This document shows, piece after piece, positions 11,817 to 23,120 of a DNA stretch of 64,000 nt. Each line of letters opens with the position of its first letter. Within the stretch, counting starts at the first letter, position 1. The DNA comes from Deinandra increscens subsp. villosa (Eukaryota; Streptophyta; Magnoliopsida; Asterales; Asteraceae): assembly GCA_039602395.1 (NCBI GenBank), contig JBCNJP010000003.1, positions 22,117,896 through 22,181,895 on the forward strand, in the 5' to 3' direction. Under the pieces are notes generated by a model that was given only the letters and a program-made list of their open reading frames with translations, did not search any database and was not told the DNA's origin. The position numbers and the translations under genes were made by a program.

Positions 11817-13386
11817 AGTACACACATTTCCATGTACTTATGACAAATGTCGTTGAATGTTTGTCAAATGTTTATTCACGAATATGTATCCTCCTGTTAT
11901 CCTTTCTGCTAGATTGTGCTACTCCTTTACAAGCTTATACCCGTTCCTGTTGGTATGGTGCACTGAAGAATAAGAAAAGGTATTAATAAATACCCTTCTT
12001 TGTTGATAAAAAGAAAATGAATAACTTTCATCCACTTAGGTAATAGAATAGTCAAAACTTATTTAAACTAACTGTTGGGTTTGTATTGAAGTTCTTTTAT
12101 GTTTATAAGCACATCAAATCTTATTACACTAATTTTGGATTCTGTTTTACAAGCTTTGTGGTGGGCTTCTTCAGTTTTATTGCTTCATCAATTTGCAGGT
12201 TTGTTTTTTTTCTTTCATTAATTGGTGGATCGATCTTCATTTAACCATTGTCATTATGTTTATTACACTAATTCATTGTAAGTTATTCTTTTGTGAAAAA
12301 AATGTTTATAACTTTATATATAAACTGGAATTTTGGTTATTACAGCTTGCATTAAAGGTCTTATGGTGTTTAGTTTTAAATTCCCACTATTATCATAATT
12401 GTTATTGATTGTGGCCACATTTTTCTGCTAGGTCTTTAGATTGCGTATTACTCCTTCATTCGCTTCAGATTAGTCATACGCGCTCTTCAACGTCTATAAG
12501 GTTTAGAATTATTTAAGTACGTGGAGTGGTTATATTTTTAAATATGAACCATGGGAATTTAAATAGCATTGCCAAAACAAAAGTTCAAGTACTTCAAACG
12601 TGAGTTCTTTTTATCTTCCTTTTTCCAATACATTTCCTCTTTGTATGGTGTTTATGCTCCATGTTACTGCCGATTCCTAATAGAGACTTCTGTTTCTGCA
12701 GAAATAGGAGTGGCAACAGTTTAGGTCACCAGGTAAGTCCCACGTTATCTTAATTTACGATAGGGTATTAGTTGTTTGCCTATTGCCGATGTTGATTGAT
12801 TTTGTTTGGTCTTTACAGTGGGTGGGTTTTGTTATACAGCATAGGCTGAATGATTTCAGGTGCCAGGTTAGATTTCTTATGATCTCGATGCTTGGTTTGG
12901 TAGGCCGAATGAATTTTTTTTGTTTTGGTAAAATGTTGCGATAACCAAATTGAGAAACTTGCAAAGCATGTGAAAAGAAGTTGCTGACAGTTTGTAGGTG
13001 TCTATGTTTTTAAATTTATAGACCGCTGTATACGAACCCTACTACTCATATTTACACAAAACTATCTACATGTTTATAGTTTGTTTTGTTGTTTAATGTG
13101 ATTTTACACTTTATAATTTTTAACTCTTTTACAGATATTTTCTATCTGTGTCTCATTGTATTTTCGAAGAATATAACCAGAAGAGTGGATGTTCCATTAA
13201 ACAAAGTAGAATTTACACAGTACCTGTTCATTGTAGATATGTAGATAATATTACTAAGAGTAAGGTGTAGGAGATCAAGTACTGTGTGTAGCTGTAATAT
13301 ATTTTTATAGGCACGTGAAAGTTATGTTTGCTGACATAGCATTTGTCACAGGATACTTAGAGGTAATCATAATGCATAAAAATGTT

Positions 13387-13653
13387 GATTTGCTTCAATG
13401 GTTTATGAACACAGAACACTGCAGATGTTATGGAAAGCTAACAAAGATGTTATGGAAAGCATTTTAATCTAAATTTAGAGGGTAATCATATATATTTGTA
13501 AAATTATTTAGAATTCAATATTTTTATGCATTATGCATTATGGATCGAAAAGAAAGCTCACTTGTATGTTTGATCTTTTCATAGAACACATGATTGTTTT
13601 CAAGTGGTTTATGCCAAGAAGTGTTCTGTGTTCATAAACCATTGAAGCAAATC
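13387..13653. repeat. Perfect 34-bp inverted repeat with 199-bp spacer
   Basis: The left arm at 13387-13420 (starts GATTTGCTTCAATGGTTTAT) is the exact reverse complement of the right arm at 13620-13653. The spacer contains TATGCATTATGCATTATGG and two copies of GATGTTATGGAAAGC. No target duplication or further terminal similarity is seen, so this is not a standard MITE. A transcript would fold into a 34-bp perfect stem. Confidence 0.85.
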
Positions 13654-14075
13654 AGCCGGTTCAGCCGGTTTGAGATTTATACCGTTAAGTTTGAAGAACC
13701 GGTTTAATGGTTTGGAATGACCCGTTCAATTAAATGAAACGAGATGCATACCTTTTTTGAAATATGCAGTTTTGCATTTGTATAATCTTTATCATTTTTA
13801 AAAGAGTAAACCGCCATTTTAGTCCCTATGGTTTGATTAATGGGAACGTGTGTTCTGATGATCATGCGTTCCAGATGCAAACTTTTAGTTTTACTCTAAT
13901 ATGTAAAATTCGTGGGATTGATGGTACGTTCACATTTAGGCCTTTTTTATTTCCTGAAAGAAGGTGATGTCTTATGCGTATCGAAAATATGTCAAGTGTC
14001 TACATGCATCTCGGGTCAAATTGAACAATAAAGTTGTCATATGTGATAAAGAATCATATCTGATCCTAATTCTTG

Positions 14076-14424
14076 ATGCCAGAAACAAAAGTCAGAATGG
14101 GTGATGAACCTGTCAATGTGAAAGAATATCAAGAATTGGCAAAACAAGCCTTCCCGAAAATGTATTATGACTTCTTTACTGGAGGATCCAAAGATCAACA
14201 CACACTCAGAGAAAATACTGAGGCATTTCGAAGAATCATGTAATATGTTAAATTTATATTTCGTTATGATTTTATCAGCATATTATTTGTTCGTTGTAAT
14301 TACATATTATGAGCAGTATTCGGCCAAGAATTCTTGTGGAAGTGAGCAAAATAGATATGTCAACAACCATATTGGGTTACAAAACTTCAGCAGCAATTAT
14401 GATTGCTCCAACTGCTATGCATAG
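14076..14424 (+). pseudogene. (S)-2-hydroxy-acid oxidase (glycolate oxidase family) fragment, first two exons
   Basis: The first exon (14076-14239) encodes an N-terminus ending in a match to the GLO/HAOX start: NVKEYQELAKQAFPKMYYDF, then TGGSKDQHTLRENTEAFRRI. A GTAATA donor leads to an acceptor at 14316. The second exon (from 14317) continues in frame with RPRILVEVSKIDMSTTILGY and SAAIMIAPTAMHR. The family oxidises 2-hydroxy acids in peroxisomes using FMN. The intact protein is ~365 residues; only ~90 are here, and the sequence diverges after MHR where the family has a His-Pro-Glu-Gly stretch. The FMN-binding barrel and catalytic His are absent. It sits next to an unrelated LRR kinase fragment and upstream of a Helitron end, so I infer Helitron gene capture. 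Confidence 0.85.
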
Positions 14425-14575
14425 GCCAGGGTTTTCGAAGTTTCAGAAACAGAATCGAAAGGTTTTATGATCTGAATAGTTTAGTTTCTTCGATACAAAA
14501 GTTAGGGTTTCTGAATTGAATCTTAACTTACATTGTTGTTATACTGAATGATCTTTTGGTTTGTACGAGATGCAG

Positions 14576-14975
14576 AAGCCTGAAAGGACAAAGCCTACCA
14601 GGCATTCTCCCACCGGAATTCGTCAATCTTCCTTACCTCCAAAATATGCAACGATTCCTTCTTCCTTTCCTTTCCTTTTGATGTTCATTAAATTAACTTC
14701 CATATATATCGTTTGTTTGTTTGAGTGAATTGTGCATTTTGATCTGACATACAGAGATTTAACTCGCAACTATCTCAGCGGTACAATCCCTCCAGAATGT
14801 TTACAGATGTACTTCTACTTTACCTATAATCATCTTTAGCATACTATATGTTGTTCTTTGGATCTTAAAGTAGTACATTTGACATTAAAAAGCTTATTTG
14901 CAGTTCTGTTCTCGCAAATCGTTTAACTGGATCAATCCCGAAGGAACTCGGAAACATCACTACATTGACATCTTT
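14576..14975 (+). pseudogene. LRR receptor-like kinase fragment (three small LRR exons)
   Basis: Three short exon-like pieces encode leucine-rich repeats: about 14576-14648 (SLKGQSLPGILPPEFVNLPY), 14755-14808 (DLTRNYLSGTIPPEC) and 14904-14975 (SVLANRLTGSIPKELGNITT). The last is 72 nt, one LRR per exon, as in the LRR-VIII-2 kinases related to Arabidopsis At1g53430/At1g07650. Introns have GT...AG borders. No signal peptide, malectin domain, membrane segment or kinase domain follows, so the piece cannot make a receptor. It has the same orientation as the hydroxy-acid oxidase fragment ~150 bp upstream, and the two are not neighbours in ordinary genes. Confidence 0.8.
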
Positions 14976-16224
14976 GTAAATTTCTGCTTAATCTGTTATG
15001 TCTTTTTAAGAAAAACTCTAGGGTTGGATTTTGTAAACTTTTAGATGCATGAGCTTAGGAAAATAATAATAATAGAAATTTTAGGAGCAATTAGCATGAT
15101 CCATGAGCCTAGGAAAGGGTTGGATTGTGCAAACTTTTGGGTGCAAAGTGTTGAAAAAAAAAATCTAGGGATGATAGTTGATGTTTTACCAAAACCTTAT
15201 TGACAGAAATTGCAATTACTCTTTATTAAAATTGTAACTATTACATATGTAGTAGCTTTTCTGTTTGTGACTACAACTCTATTGTTAATTAGAGTCATAG
15301 AGGACAGGTAGTTAATTGCTCATATTAATGAAGTCAACTTTATGTCCATTATTTTTTAAGTGTGTATGTGTGTTAGATCAGATGTAGTGTATTTTAGATC
15401 AGATGTAGCATCCAACTCAGTTTGTTGTAAGAATTTGTCTTCATTTATGATTACAGTAGTGAAGCTTTTTCAGTTAGTATTCAGTTTCGTCAGTTGCTTT
15501 ATGTTAACAGTATGTTGCCTCTAACCCATGACCATAACCTGCTTCTTGCTCTCTTAGTTACTCTCTAACAATACGTTCGCTAAACTCTAATATTTAACCC
15601 ATTTTTTAATAACTTCTGTTGTTAATTTTTTTTTGATCAGATCATTCACCGTTGCATCCTTTTGGAGGTAATATTCGTTTTAAATTATATTTCTTAATAG
15701 TGGAATCTTAGAGGTGTTATTTTTAGGTTTTTACACAGCTTCATTTCTTTTAAAGTACACTTGCACTAAGAAAAATAAAACCTATATAAAATGGGTGTGC
15801 TTTGACTTTTATTGTTGCGTTTAAGAACCACCTTTTGGTAAACAATTCAATAGTTTGCAAGCATTGTTGCTTTTTAAAGGAAATTGTGGAATTATAGTTG
15901 ACTTTATATATTTTTTATATAGCTTCCAACGTTGTTTTAATCTTTAGTTATGAATACATGTTATTATTGCAAGATGAATAGTTTCAGTAACGTACTTTTA
16001 ATCTGATAAAAATTGCTTACTTGACCATAATCAGACTACCATCATCCAAACTATTGAAAGTAAATCAGAAATTTGATGACATAGGTAAGCATCTTTTAAG
16101 CGATATTGAAGTGAATTTCAATAAGATTATAATGATTATTGATCTTCTGATTAGTTAGGGTTAAGATTAACAAATTTGGAAAAACAACTAATGAGTTGGT
16201 TTAGCAAAAATTATTAGTGAGATT
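14976..16224. other. Gene-free AT-rich stretch before a Helitron terminus
   Basis: Mostly T-rich intron-like DNA. A possible exon scrap at about 15643-15668 lies between AG and GTAATA but is too short to identify. Nothing else is supported. Confidence 0.45.
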
Positions 16225-16512
16225 ACCGCAGCAACGCGCGGTCGATCTCTAGTTTATATACAAAGAGAAACTTCTCCTATGGATTCGTGCGTGAACCTCC
16301 ATCTATTCCTTTTCTCTTTGTTAACTTGTGTTCACACCATGAATTTATTTAGATGGTATATCATGCAACCTCACGTGAGCTCAATACAATATATCAACTA
16401 AATTATATATGTGGGGTTTGTTGTTTTGGATTGGTTTCAAGTTTCTTGCTTGAGGTCTTTTTTTTCTTTAATATATTTGCCTTTAAGAAAACTAAATTGG
16501 TATATATCCCTC

Positions 16513-16513
<1 letters not shown>

Positions 16514-16565
<52 letters not shown>
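16514..16565. repeat. (TA)n microsatellite
   Basis: About 26 uninterrupted TA units. The YIYIYI reading frames seen on both strands across it are artefacts of the repeat. Confidence 0.95.
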
Positions 16566-16567
<2 letters not shown>

Positions 16568-16665
16568 CTGTGAAGGCTTTACCATAAATCCCTCTAGCAT
16601 AATTGGTTTGGCTTCTTCCCTCCTTAACCCAAGATTCGGGTTCGAGTCTCTTGAATGATGTACTC
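16566..16665 (+). mobile_element. Possible tRNA-derived SINE remnant
   Basis: TCTAGCATAATTGGTTTGG (16593-16611) resembles a polymerase III A box, and GGGTTCGAGTCTC (16638-16650) is a good B box at tRNA-like spacing. No clear A tail or target duplication is visible, partly because the TA repeat abuts it. It may be a truncated SINE. Confidence 0.4.
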
Positions 16666-17332
16666 CGTTTTTCATTTGGAATTTGACTAAGAGACCTTAA
16701 ATTACCATATAATACAAATCGAACAAACAGATCCACGTCATTGTTTATCCTTTTACTTTTTTTAAATACAATAAAACCTAAAATTTAGTGTTATAAATTT
16801 GGCAATATGTTACAAAAATAGATTTTTTTTGCAAAATTTACAAATTAGATGGTTAAGGATCAAATTTATAAATAACTTTTCTTCATCATTAATAGTTTTA
16901 TATGATGTGAAACTTTTTGTGAAAATAAACCGATATTATAACATCACCTCTCAATCCTCCGCTACAGCCCCATGCCAGAAAATCCCCTTCGTCGACAACA
17001 GATTTTGGAAAACCCTTTCCGACGTCGGTGATGGGTGTTGCAGAACCTGTAAATTACATCTCGATATGTTAATCTTTTTATTTATTATTATTTTTTTGGA
17101 TAGATCGCTACCATACACATTTTTTTGTATGTTCATGTATAATTTTTATTAAAAAAAAACTGTTGCACCTTTGGCATACGAACTTTTTTTAAATATACAT
17201 AGCATTGCCATACAATTATTCTATATTGATAAAATAGACAACTTGTGTATAAGTTCTCCTACAACATTAACATTTACGATGTCGTCAGAGTTGTTACTTA
17301 TCGGATTTGTAGGGTCTTTGTTTTAGTTTGGC

Positions 17333-17503
17333 CAGTGGCGAAGCATGAAGGAAAACTTCAAGTGGGCGAGGCTAAAAAATTCTACCGAGAGAACGATACG
17401 CAATACATATAGGTTTTTTTACATAAAATCGCGAAAATATGTATTTCTGAACAAAAAAACGAGGGGGCGATCGCCCCTGGGTCCCTTTAAAGCTTCGTCA
17501 TTG
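17333..17503. mobile_element. hAT-type MITE with perfect 8-bp target duplication
   Basis: The ends are CAGTGGCGAAGC and the imperfect reverse complement of CAATGACGAAGC. The flanks carry an exact 8-bp duplication, AGTTTGGC (17325-17332 and 17504-17511), which is diagnostic for hAT transposition. The 171-bp body codes for nothing; it would need a transposase in trans. CAGTGGCG ends are shared with the hAT terminus at 62014-62029 (reverse complement CAGTGGCGGATCC). Confidence 0.88.
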
Positions 17504-18037
17504 AGTTTGGCGCGAGTTCGAACCTTCCCACTTAAAATTTGGCCCGTATTAACATCGCTTTATTTTTTAATATGGGTTTTTAGTTGTATTAGGTAGCACA
17601 TTTTTTAAATGAACCAAATAAATTGTCAATACATAGGATATTTTATAAAAAAAAATATTTGATACTGAGAGTGCCTGAATACGGAGATCTTTATTCCTAA
17701 CGACGCGTTGTATTAGCTGTTGCTAAAGAAAAGTCTGTGGAAGGAAAATATAAGATGTATATTAAATATTAGATGTAATACATTAACCCTTATATACATT
17801 TTACAACTTATAGTTACAACCATAAAAGCATAACTTACAAATTATATTGCATAATGTACAAGTTGTTGGGTTTGAGAGGTACAACTGATCAGCATATAAA
17901 TACTTTGTGTGTGGTGGGAACCAGTCAATTAGGGCTTTTGTGGACCTCTCTTTACACACACAACCCTCACCGTCTTTCGGTTCTAGGTTTCTTCATGATG
18001 CCGGTTCATCTTCATTGGAGACTTCAAAGAATCAACG

Positions 18038-20137
18038 ATGCTCTGCTTCCTCCTCCCTGTTTCGTATTCGGTTATTGCTATAGTCCTGAAGGTATGTTGG
18101 CCCTCTTTGATTCTTAATTTTCTTAGCGTTCGTTTGCGTTGTTCTTGGATTATGTTGTATGTCGATAATCTGGGGTTGTTTTCTAGGTTTATTTGTTTTC
18201 AGATCTCCGATTTTGTACATTCTCCTTTGTTTTTCGCTCTCGCCCATCAGATAGAATCGTCCCCGTCACCGTCAACTAATCTGTCGATTGATGAGGGAGT
18301 AACGACGAACGTAACGGCGGTGGAACCCGATAAAAGCCCTTCAACTCCGCTTTGTTTCTTACCCCGTGGTGGTGGAAGCGACAGTGCTGATAACAGTAAA
18401 CCACCGTCGTCGGCTGTACGGAAAGTTTTGAAGAGAAAGGTACATATTTGATTTGTGGGTTTTGTTTAATTTTTAATTTCCGCATTTCGGTTTGTTTTAA
18501 ATTGTGCAAACTCTTAACATTGTAAATGTTCTTCGTTTCTATTATGCTTTTGTATTGAATCGTGATATTTAGGTAGTGAATATTTTCTCTGTTATCATCA
18601 ATTATCCTTAATTTTGACTTTTTTGTTGTAGACTTTGTTAACTTTATTGATTATTTTGATGCTTTAATATCTTCTCCTTGATTATCTTACAGGCAACAGA
18701 TGATTTAGTGGAGGTATACAGTAGAATACAATAAGAAAAAAGAGATTTTCTGAAAGGGTGTTTATCTTTGTAATTATAATAGTTTCTTCCTGCTAAATAT
18801 TGCTATGACAGAATCTTGAAAGCTATTTTCACCCCTTATGTGGTTTATGTTTATTTGTTTTTAGTTGTCCCTATATGGAACAACTTAAGCTTTCTTGGAG
18901 GCTATTAGCTTCCAAATTTCAATCTTTGTTATTTGAGATTTTGGTTTCTTTTTGTAGATTACAATCACCAACGAACTGTATGGTGGAGATGGGGGAGTTA
19001 ATAAATGGAGCATATTCAGAGTGTATAGCATTAAAAATAGTGAATGGCTCTTTTGTGTTTGAGAAAGAGTTTTTCATTGTATTTTATTTTGCTTCTGTTG
19101 TGCAGTCTAATCGCTTAATTTGGTCGTGTGTGTCGCCGATTGAAGCTGGAAGCCGTAGCCATCGATTGCCACAATCAATGACTGCTCTCAAGTTCGTTTG
19201 AGGGTTTCGGTTAAGGTTCGAATCGGACAATGGTTGTGCTAAGATTTTGATTTCTTTGGTAGTTCGCTTGGATTTACCGTTTTCTTTGCTTTATTTTTCA
19301 GATCTGAGGTTGTCTCCCTTCTGCGGATCTTCCTTCTCTGTTGCTGTTGTGTTGCTTCTTCTGATTGTTCTTTTATTGTGCTCTATTGAAGGTATTTATT
19401 CGTTGTACTTTCTGATCTCTAATTATAAGTTTTTAGATAGTCATGGTTCAAATGGTTTTATAATCTGATAGAATCAACGAGACAAAATCAGTTTACCCTA
19501 AAAATGGGTAAAGGTCATAGGTGTTTACTTGCTATAGGGGTGTTTGACATGGCCAGTTTTAAAAATGGGTAATGATTCAGATGTGTTTTACCTACGGACT
19601 GCAAGATGCTTAACAGTTTTTTGATCACCTGGTCATAACTCGCCCTTTTTGGAATCCAATTTTTTGGTATATCTTAGTCTTCAAAGATTACAACAGGTTT
19701 CATTGTTAGCTTTAATATAATAGAAGGAAATTGGTTTTGGAATGTTTTTCCTTACACCAGTCATGCTTAGAAGTAGGCATTAGTGGATTTTAGTAGTAGA
19801 TTTTTCAGGGGTTGTGTTCACAGTTCAGATAAAACCTGACCATGCCTCATCTTAATACTATCTTCATGTGAATCCGTCTTAAATCATAGGTTGGTTTTGG
19901 TGACTGATAAACACTATGCTTACTGCAAAGATATTTAGAACTCCCATTTGATTCTAAAATCCTCTTAATTTGATCTTGAATTGTTGTCAATGATGTAAAC
20001 ATGGTTTTGGTGCTTGGTATTACACTAACATATCAACATCTAAACAAAAAATGCAGCTGACGCAATGGAGAAGCTCGAAGGAAAAGATCCCATATGAGAA
20101 ATGGTTGGCTCCATTGGAGGAACATGGTATTTTGGAG
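18038..20137 (+). pseudogene. Unidentified spliced gene fragment (four in-phase exons)
   Basis: Four segments with good splice borders join in phase 0 with no stop: 18038-18091 (ends LK|GTATGT), 18251-18439 (Ser/Pro-rich, then a basic VRKVLKRK), 18693-18713 (ATDDLVE) and 20057-20137 (LTQWRSSKEKIPYEKWLAPL...). That is ~115 codons. A CT-rich leader with CCCTCACCG precedes it from about 17940. I do not recognise the family. The region lies between Helitron 3' ends at 16252 and 21022/21247, so capture is likely, but a real small gene is not excluded. No stop codon or polyadenylation context could be assigned after 20137. Confidence 0.4.
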
Positions 20138-20984
20138 GTATATGCTGCCCAAAATATAGTCTTTTGTAAGGGCTGTAATTTTGTGAATCACTGGCAGGTA
20201 TATAAAAGATATATATGTATGGGCAGTTAGTATCTAGGATGGCATGTTTAGAAATATTAGCTTTTGTGAAATAGTGGCAAGTATCTAGGATGGCATGTCA
20301 AGAAAGATTAGCTTTTGTCAGTTAGTAGCAATCATGTATGAAAATATATGTATCAGTAGTTGCTCTCTCTAATGCTATGGTTTTTATACTGTTTTGGTGC
20401 TCATTTGGTATGCATATAGTATGAAATTATAGAATGTATGTAAGCCTATCAGAATATGAAAGAAACTAGAACTCTAGGTCTGCAAACATAAGGATTAGTT
20501 TGGCAAAATGGAAATACTGTTGAATGTTTTAGCCAAGTTGAATGTTTTAGCCAACTGCCCTTGAATCCTTGATGTGTGCTATTGTGGGATTTTGGCAAAA
20601 GTGTCCTTTGATTTGCAAATGGGATGACCAGTGTGCATGTTTTGATTGATTGGTAAATTTTTATGAAGGTTGACTTTTTGGGTTTAAAAGTCAGCAGGAT
20701 TACTTTGTTAGAAATCACAATTTAAATTAATTTGCCTAGACTATCATTGGATTAGTACTGATCAAATGCACGCCTACATATTTCTTTTTGAGAATTCAGG
20801 TATGTTAATGAAAAAGGATCTTGCTCTGAGCATTAAAGAGGGACCATCAAAGTTGAAAAGTTTGTGTTGGTCAGGTTTTTATACTTATTTTGCATTCTTT
20901 GTTTATTTAAAAGTTGATATCTAGGCTATAATTTCTCAGCAGCAGAATTTAAAAGTAAGCCAAGGCTAACCGGTTTTTTTAAAC

Positions 20985-21022
20985 GGTCCGATTCCGGCGC
21001 GAAGCGCGGGTCGACCAACTTG
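20985..21022 (+). mobile_element. Helitron-like 3' terminus (CTTG type)
   Basis: GC-rich fold CGGCGCGAAGCGCGGGTCGACC, then CTTG at 21019-21022 followed by T. The core GCGAAGCGCGGGT recurs at 44139-44160 and, on the other strand, at 23087-23119, each ending CTTG. The likely cargo is the spliced fragment at 18038-20137. The matching 5' end was not found. Confidence 0.55.
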
Positions 21023-21219
21023 TTTATTAAGTACACTAATATGAGCAGTTAATTTTTAAAGATACTAAATGTAACACTTAGAATTTATGTAAGGGATGCT
21101 TATACAGAAGTTATATAATATGAAATAAAAGATAAATGGAATTTTGAGAATTGCCTAATACACTTATAAACCTATATTTTTATTTTATTTTATCCACTTT
21201 TTCTGTATTTTCCCGAATT

Positions 21220-21247
21220 ACCGCAGCAACGCGCGGTCGATCTCTAG
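21220..21247 (+). mobile_element. Helitron 3' terminus (CTAG type)
   Basis: Hairpin ACCGC...GCGGT, then CGATCT and CTAG at 21244-21247 followed by T; identical over ~30 bp to the terminus at 16225-16252. Sequence upstream of the shared 30 bp differs, as expected for two non-autonomous members with different interiors. It lies 225 bp after another Helitron-like end, so the ends are stacked or nested. Confidence 0.7.
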
Positions 21248-21894
21248 TTATTTACATTGAAACATATCTGGTCTGGGTTTTGAATAAACTTGTACCGAGA
21301 TGTAAACAGCAATAAATAAGTCGAAGTGATATACCGAAATGTAAATTGAAATAAGTAACTCGAAATGCTATATCTAAATTTATTTACGTTCATGATTTAA
21401 TATATCTTTTACCAAAATCGTTTATAATGTCTGAGATTCTTAATAATTTTGGTTTCTTTTGGAATGAAATAAACGCGACACCGTTGTCAGGTGTCAATGT
21501 AGTAGAGATGACATCAATAAGGGTAATTCAGGGAATTCCACTAAGATTTGTCGGTCTCTAACTCTAGTTACTTTCTAAACTCTATAGTACGGTTAAGTCG
21601 GTGGTGGCCCACCTCCCCTCGTGAGCTGGACCAATAAACCGACAGAAATTAATAGAGCGTCGGTGACTCGGTGGGTTTAAAACCTTAACTTCGTATCTCA
21701 GAAAGTTACATTACAGTCCCTTAATTTATGGTATTGTACATGTCCTCACCAAAGTTTGAATCATAAAATTAATGCACAAGACAACAATCCCAAAAAGTCT
21801 CATTATATACATATACAATGAAATTTGTGATGAATAGTAATCTTTTTCTTTTTCATGGTTTGGCCACAAGAGTTTGATTGTTTGACATTTCCTA
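21248..21894. other. Gene-free stretch
   Basis: AT-rich with a GC-richer patch near 21590-21670. No coding, RNA or element signature recognised. Confidence 0.4.
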
Positions 21895-22440
21895 CTTTAA
21901 ACTTTTATACTTCGTTTTTTTATAATGGAGTTTGGCATATTAACATTTTCTACCCTAAACTTTAACAGTTAGTTGTTTTTTTCTTTAACAGAGTTTGGCA
22001 TATTGACATTTTCTACCCTAAACTTTAACACTTTTTTTTCTTTAACAGAATAGTAAACTTTAGGTTTTCATAGTTTAGTAACATATGTTTCATACTTTTA
22101 CGTTTTCTACCCTCTAACTTTTAAAGTTTTTTTTGTTTTACGTTTTGTGGTCTTCTACTTTAACCACAAAACTTTTAACTTTTATACTTTCGTTTTTTAG
22201 TATACTTTTATAGTTATATACTTTCACCACAAGATTATTAGACTTTTACGTTTTATACCCCTTAACTTTTTAACTTCCGTTTTTAAACGTTTTTTACTTG
22301 AACTTTTGTTGTCTTCTACTTTGGCCACGAAACTTTTAACTTTCTACTTTCGTTTTTAATATACTTTTATAGTTTTATACTTTCACCACGAGACTTTTAG
22401 ACTTTTACGTTTTATACCCCTTAACTTTTTAACTTTCGTT
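21895..22440. repeat. Degenerate tandem repeats, ~161-bp and shorter units
   Basis: Two strong copies of a ~130-bp block starting TCTTCTACTTT lie at about 22151-22280 and 22312-22440 (period ~161). Each contains TATACTTTCACCAC and TTTTACGTTTTATACCCC. Looser copies of GAGTTTGGCATATT...TTTCTACCC lie at about 21930-22070. The array ends just before a Helitron-like hairpin. Confidence 0.75.
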
Positions 22441-22456
22441 CAGTATGCAAATTCAA

Positions 22457-22490
22457 CCCCGCAGCAACGCGCGGGGTGGTAAACATCTTG
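22457..22490 (+). mobile_element. Helitron-like 3' terminus (CTTG type)
   Basis: Hairpin CCCCGC-AGCAACGC-GCGGGG (22457-22476), spacer, then CTTG at 22487-22490 followed by T. The loop AGCAACGC is the same as in the CTAG-type ends at 16230 and 21225, so the two types share a hairpin core. The tandem repeats upstream are probably this element's body. Confidence 0.6.
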
Positions 22491-23081
22491 TTGTAGATAT
22501 TCAAAATCAGATTAAAGTAGTATATTGTGGGAGATAATTTATTTTGGATAATTGTATATCTCCCATTTAAAAGTAAAGAATTTGTATATTTTTCTAAGTT
22601 ATATTTAAAAAAAATTGTATATTATACATTTATACCTTAAAATTTGTATTTTAAGATAATACGTAATTTGTTTTCAAAATAAGGGGATATATGCAATTCC
22701 CCCGTATATTTTAACTAAAACTTGGGGCATAAAAACGCCGTAAACTCGAGCTCTTTTAAATTTAAACTAGACTAATATTATGATTTATTAGTTATTTAGC
22801 CTTTATTTCCATTTTTATATATTTATAACTAGAACAGTTGTATTGTTAAAACGTTAAAACGTAAGGTAAAGAAAACGAAAAAACAAAATAATTGTGTCAT
22901 GACATAAAACAAAAAAGTTATCATAAAGAAAATGGAAATATAAAATAAATATATAACGACGTAAAACAAGAAAAATAAAAAAGTAACTGAATGATGTCTT
23001 GTCATGTCACATCCAACTATTAGAGCCACTGGCTCAATAAAATTACGGTAATATTTATTAAAGGTTGCAATTTGTTAATAA
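22491..23081. other. Gene-free AT-rich stretch
   Basis: A/T-rich with phenylalanine/tyrosine-rich chance frames on the minus strand. No recognised feature. Confidence 0.4.
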
Positions 23082-23120
23082 CAAGTGGGTCAACCCGCGC
23101 TTCGCCGCGGAGTTGACCCG
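23082..23120 (-). mobile_element. Helitron-like 3' terminus on the minus strand
   Basis: On the minus strand: stem GGGTCAA...TTGACCC enclosing the GCGAAGCGCGGGT core, then CTTG (plus-strand CAAG at 23082-23085) followed by T. This element therefore extends to the right, toward 24-25 kb, in opposite orientation to the neighbours. Its 5' end was not located. Confidence 0.55.

Larger units (their letters stand above)
9301..14075. other. Gene-free AT-rich stretch, intron-like
   Basis: No frame here looks protein-coding. The sequence is T-rich on the plus strand with many CAG| and |GTAAG-like sites, consistent with intronic or captured non-coding DNA. Inside are a rearranged direct repeat (11664-11816) and a perfect 34-bp inverted repeat (13387-13653), listed separately. 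Confidence 0.5.
14076..16252 (+). mobile_element. Gene-capturing Helitron, 3' portion; 5' end not located
   Basis: The 3' terminus at 16225-16252 is hairpin ACCGC-AGCAACGC-GCGGT, spacer CGATCT, then CTAG followed by T. The same ~30 bp recurs at 21218-21247, so it is a family end and not chance. Upstream, and collinear with it, lie fragments of two unrelated host genes (hydroxy-acid oxidase and LRR kinase), which is the signature of plant Helitron capture. The listed start is the first recognised captured exon; the element may begin as far left as the promoter-like segment near 8820. No Rep/helicase gene is present, so it is non-autonomous. Confidence 0.65.

Noticed and set aside
16353..16736. 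Overlapping frames with poly-YI tracts
   Set aside because: Artefacts of the (TA)n repeat, readable on both strands.
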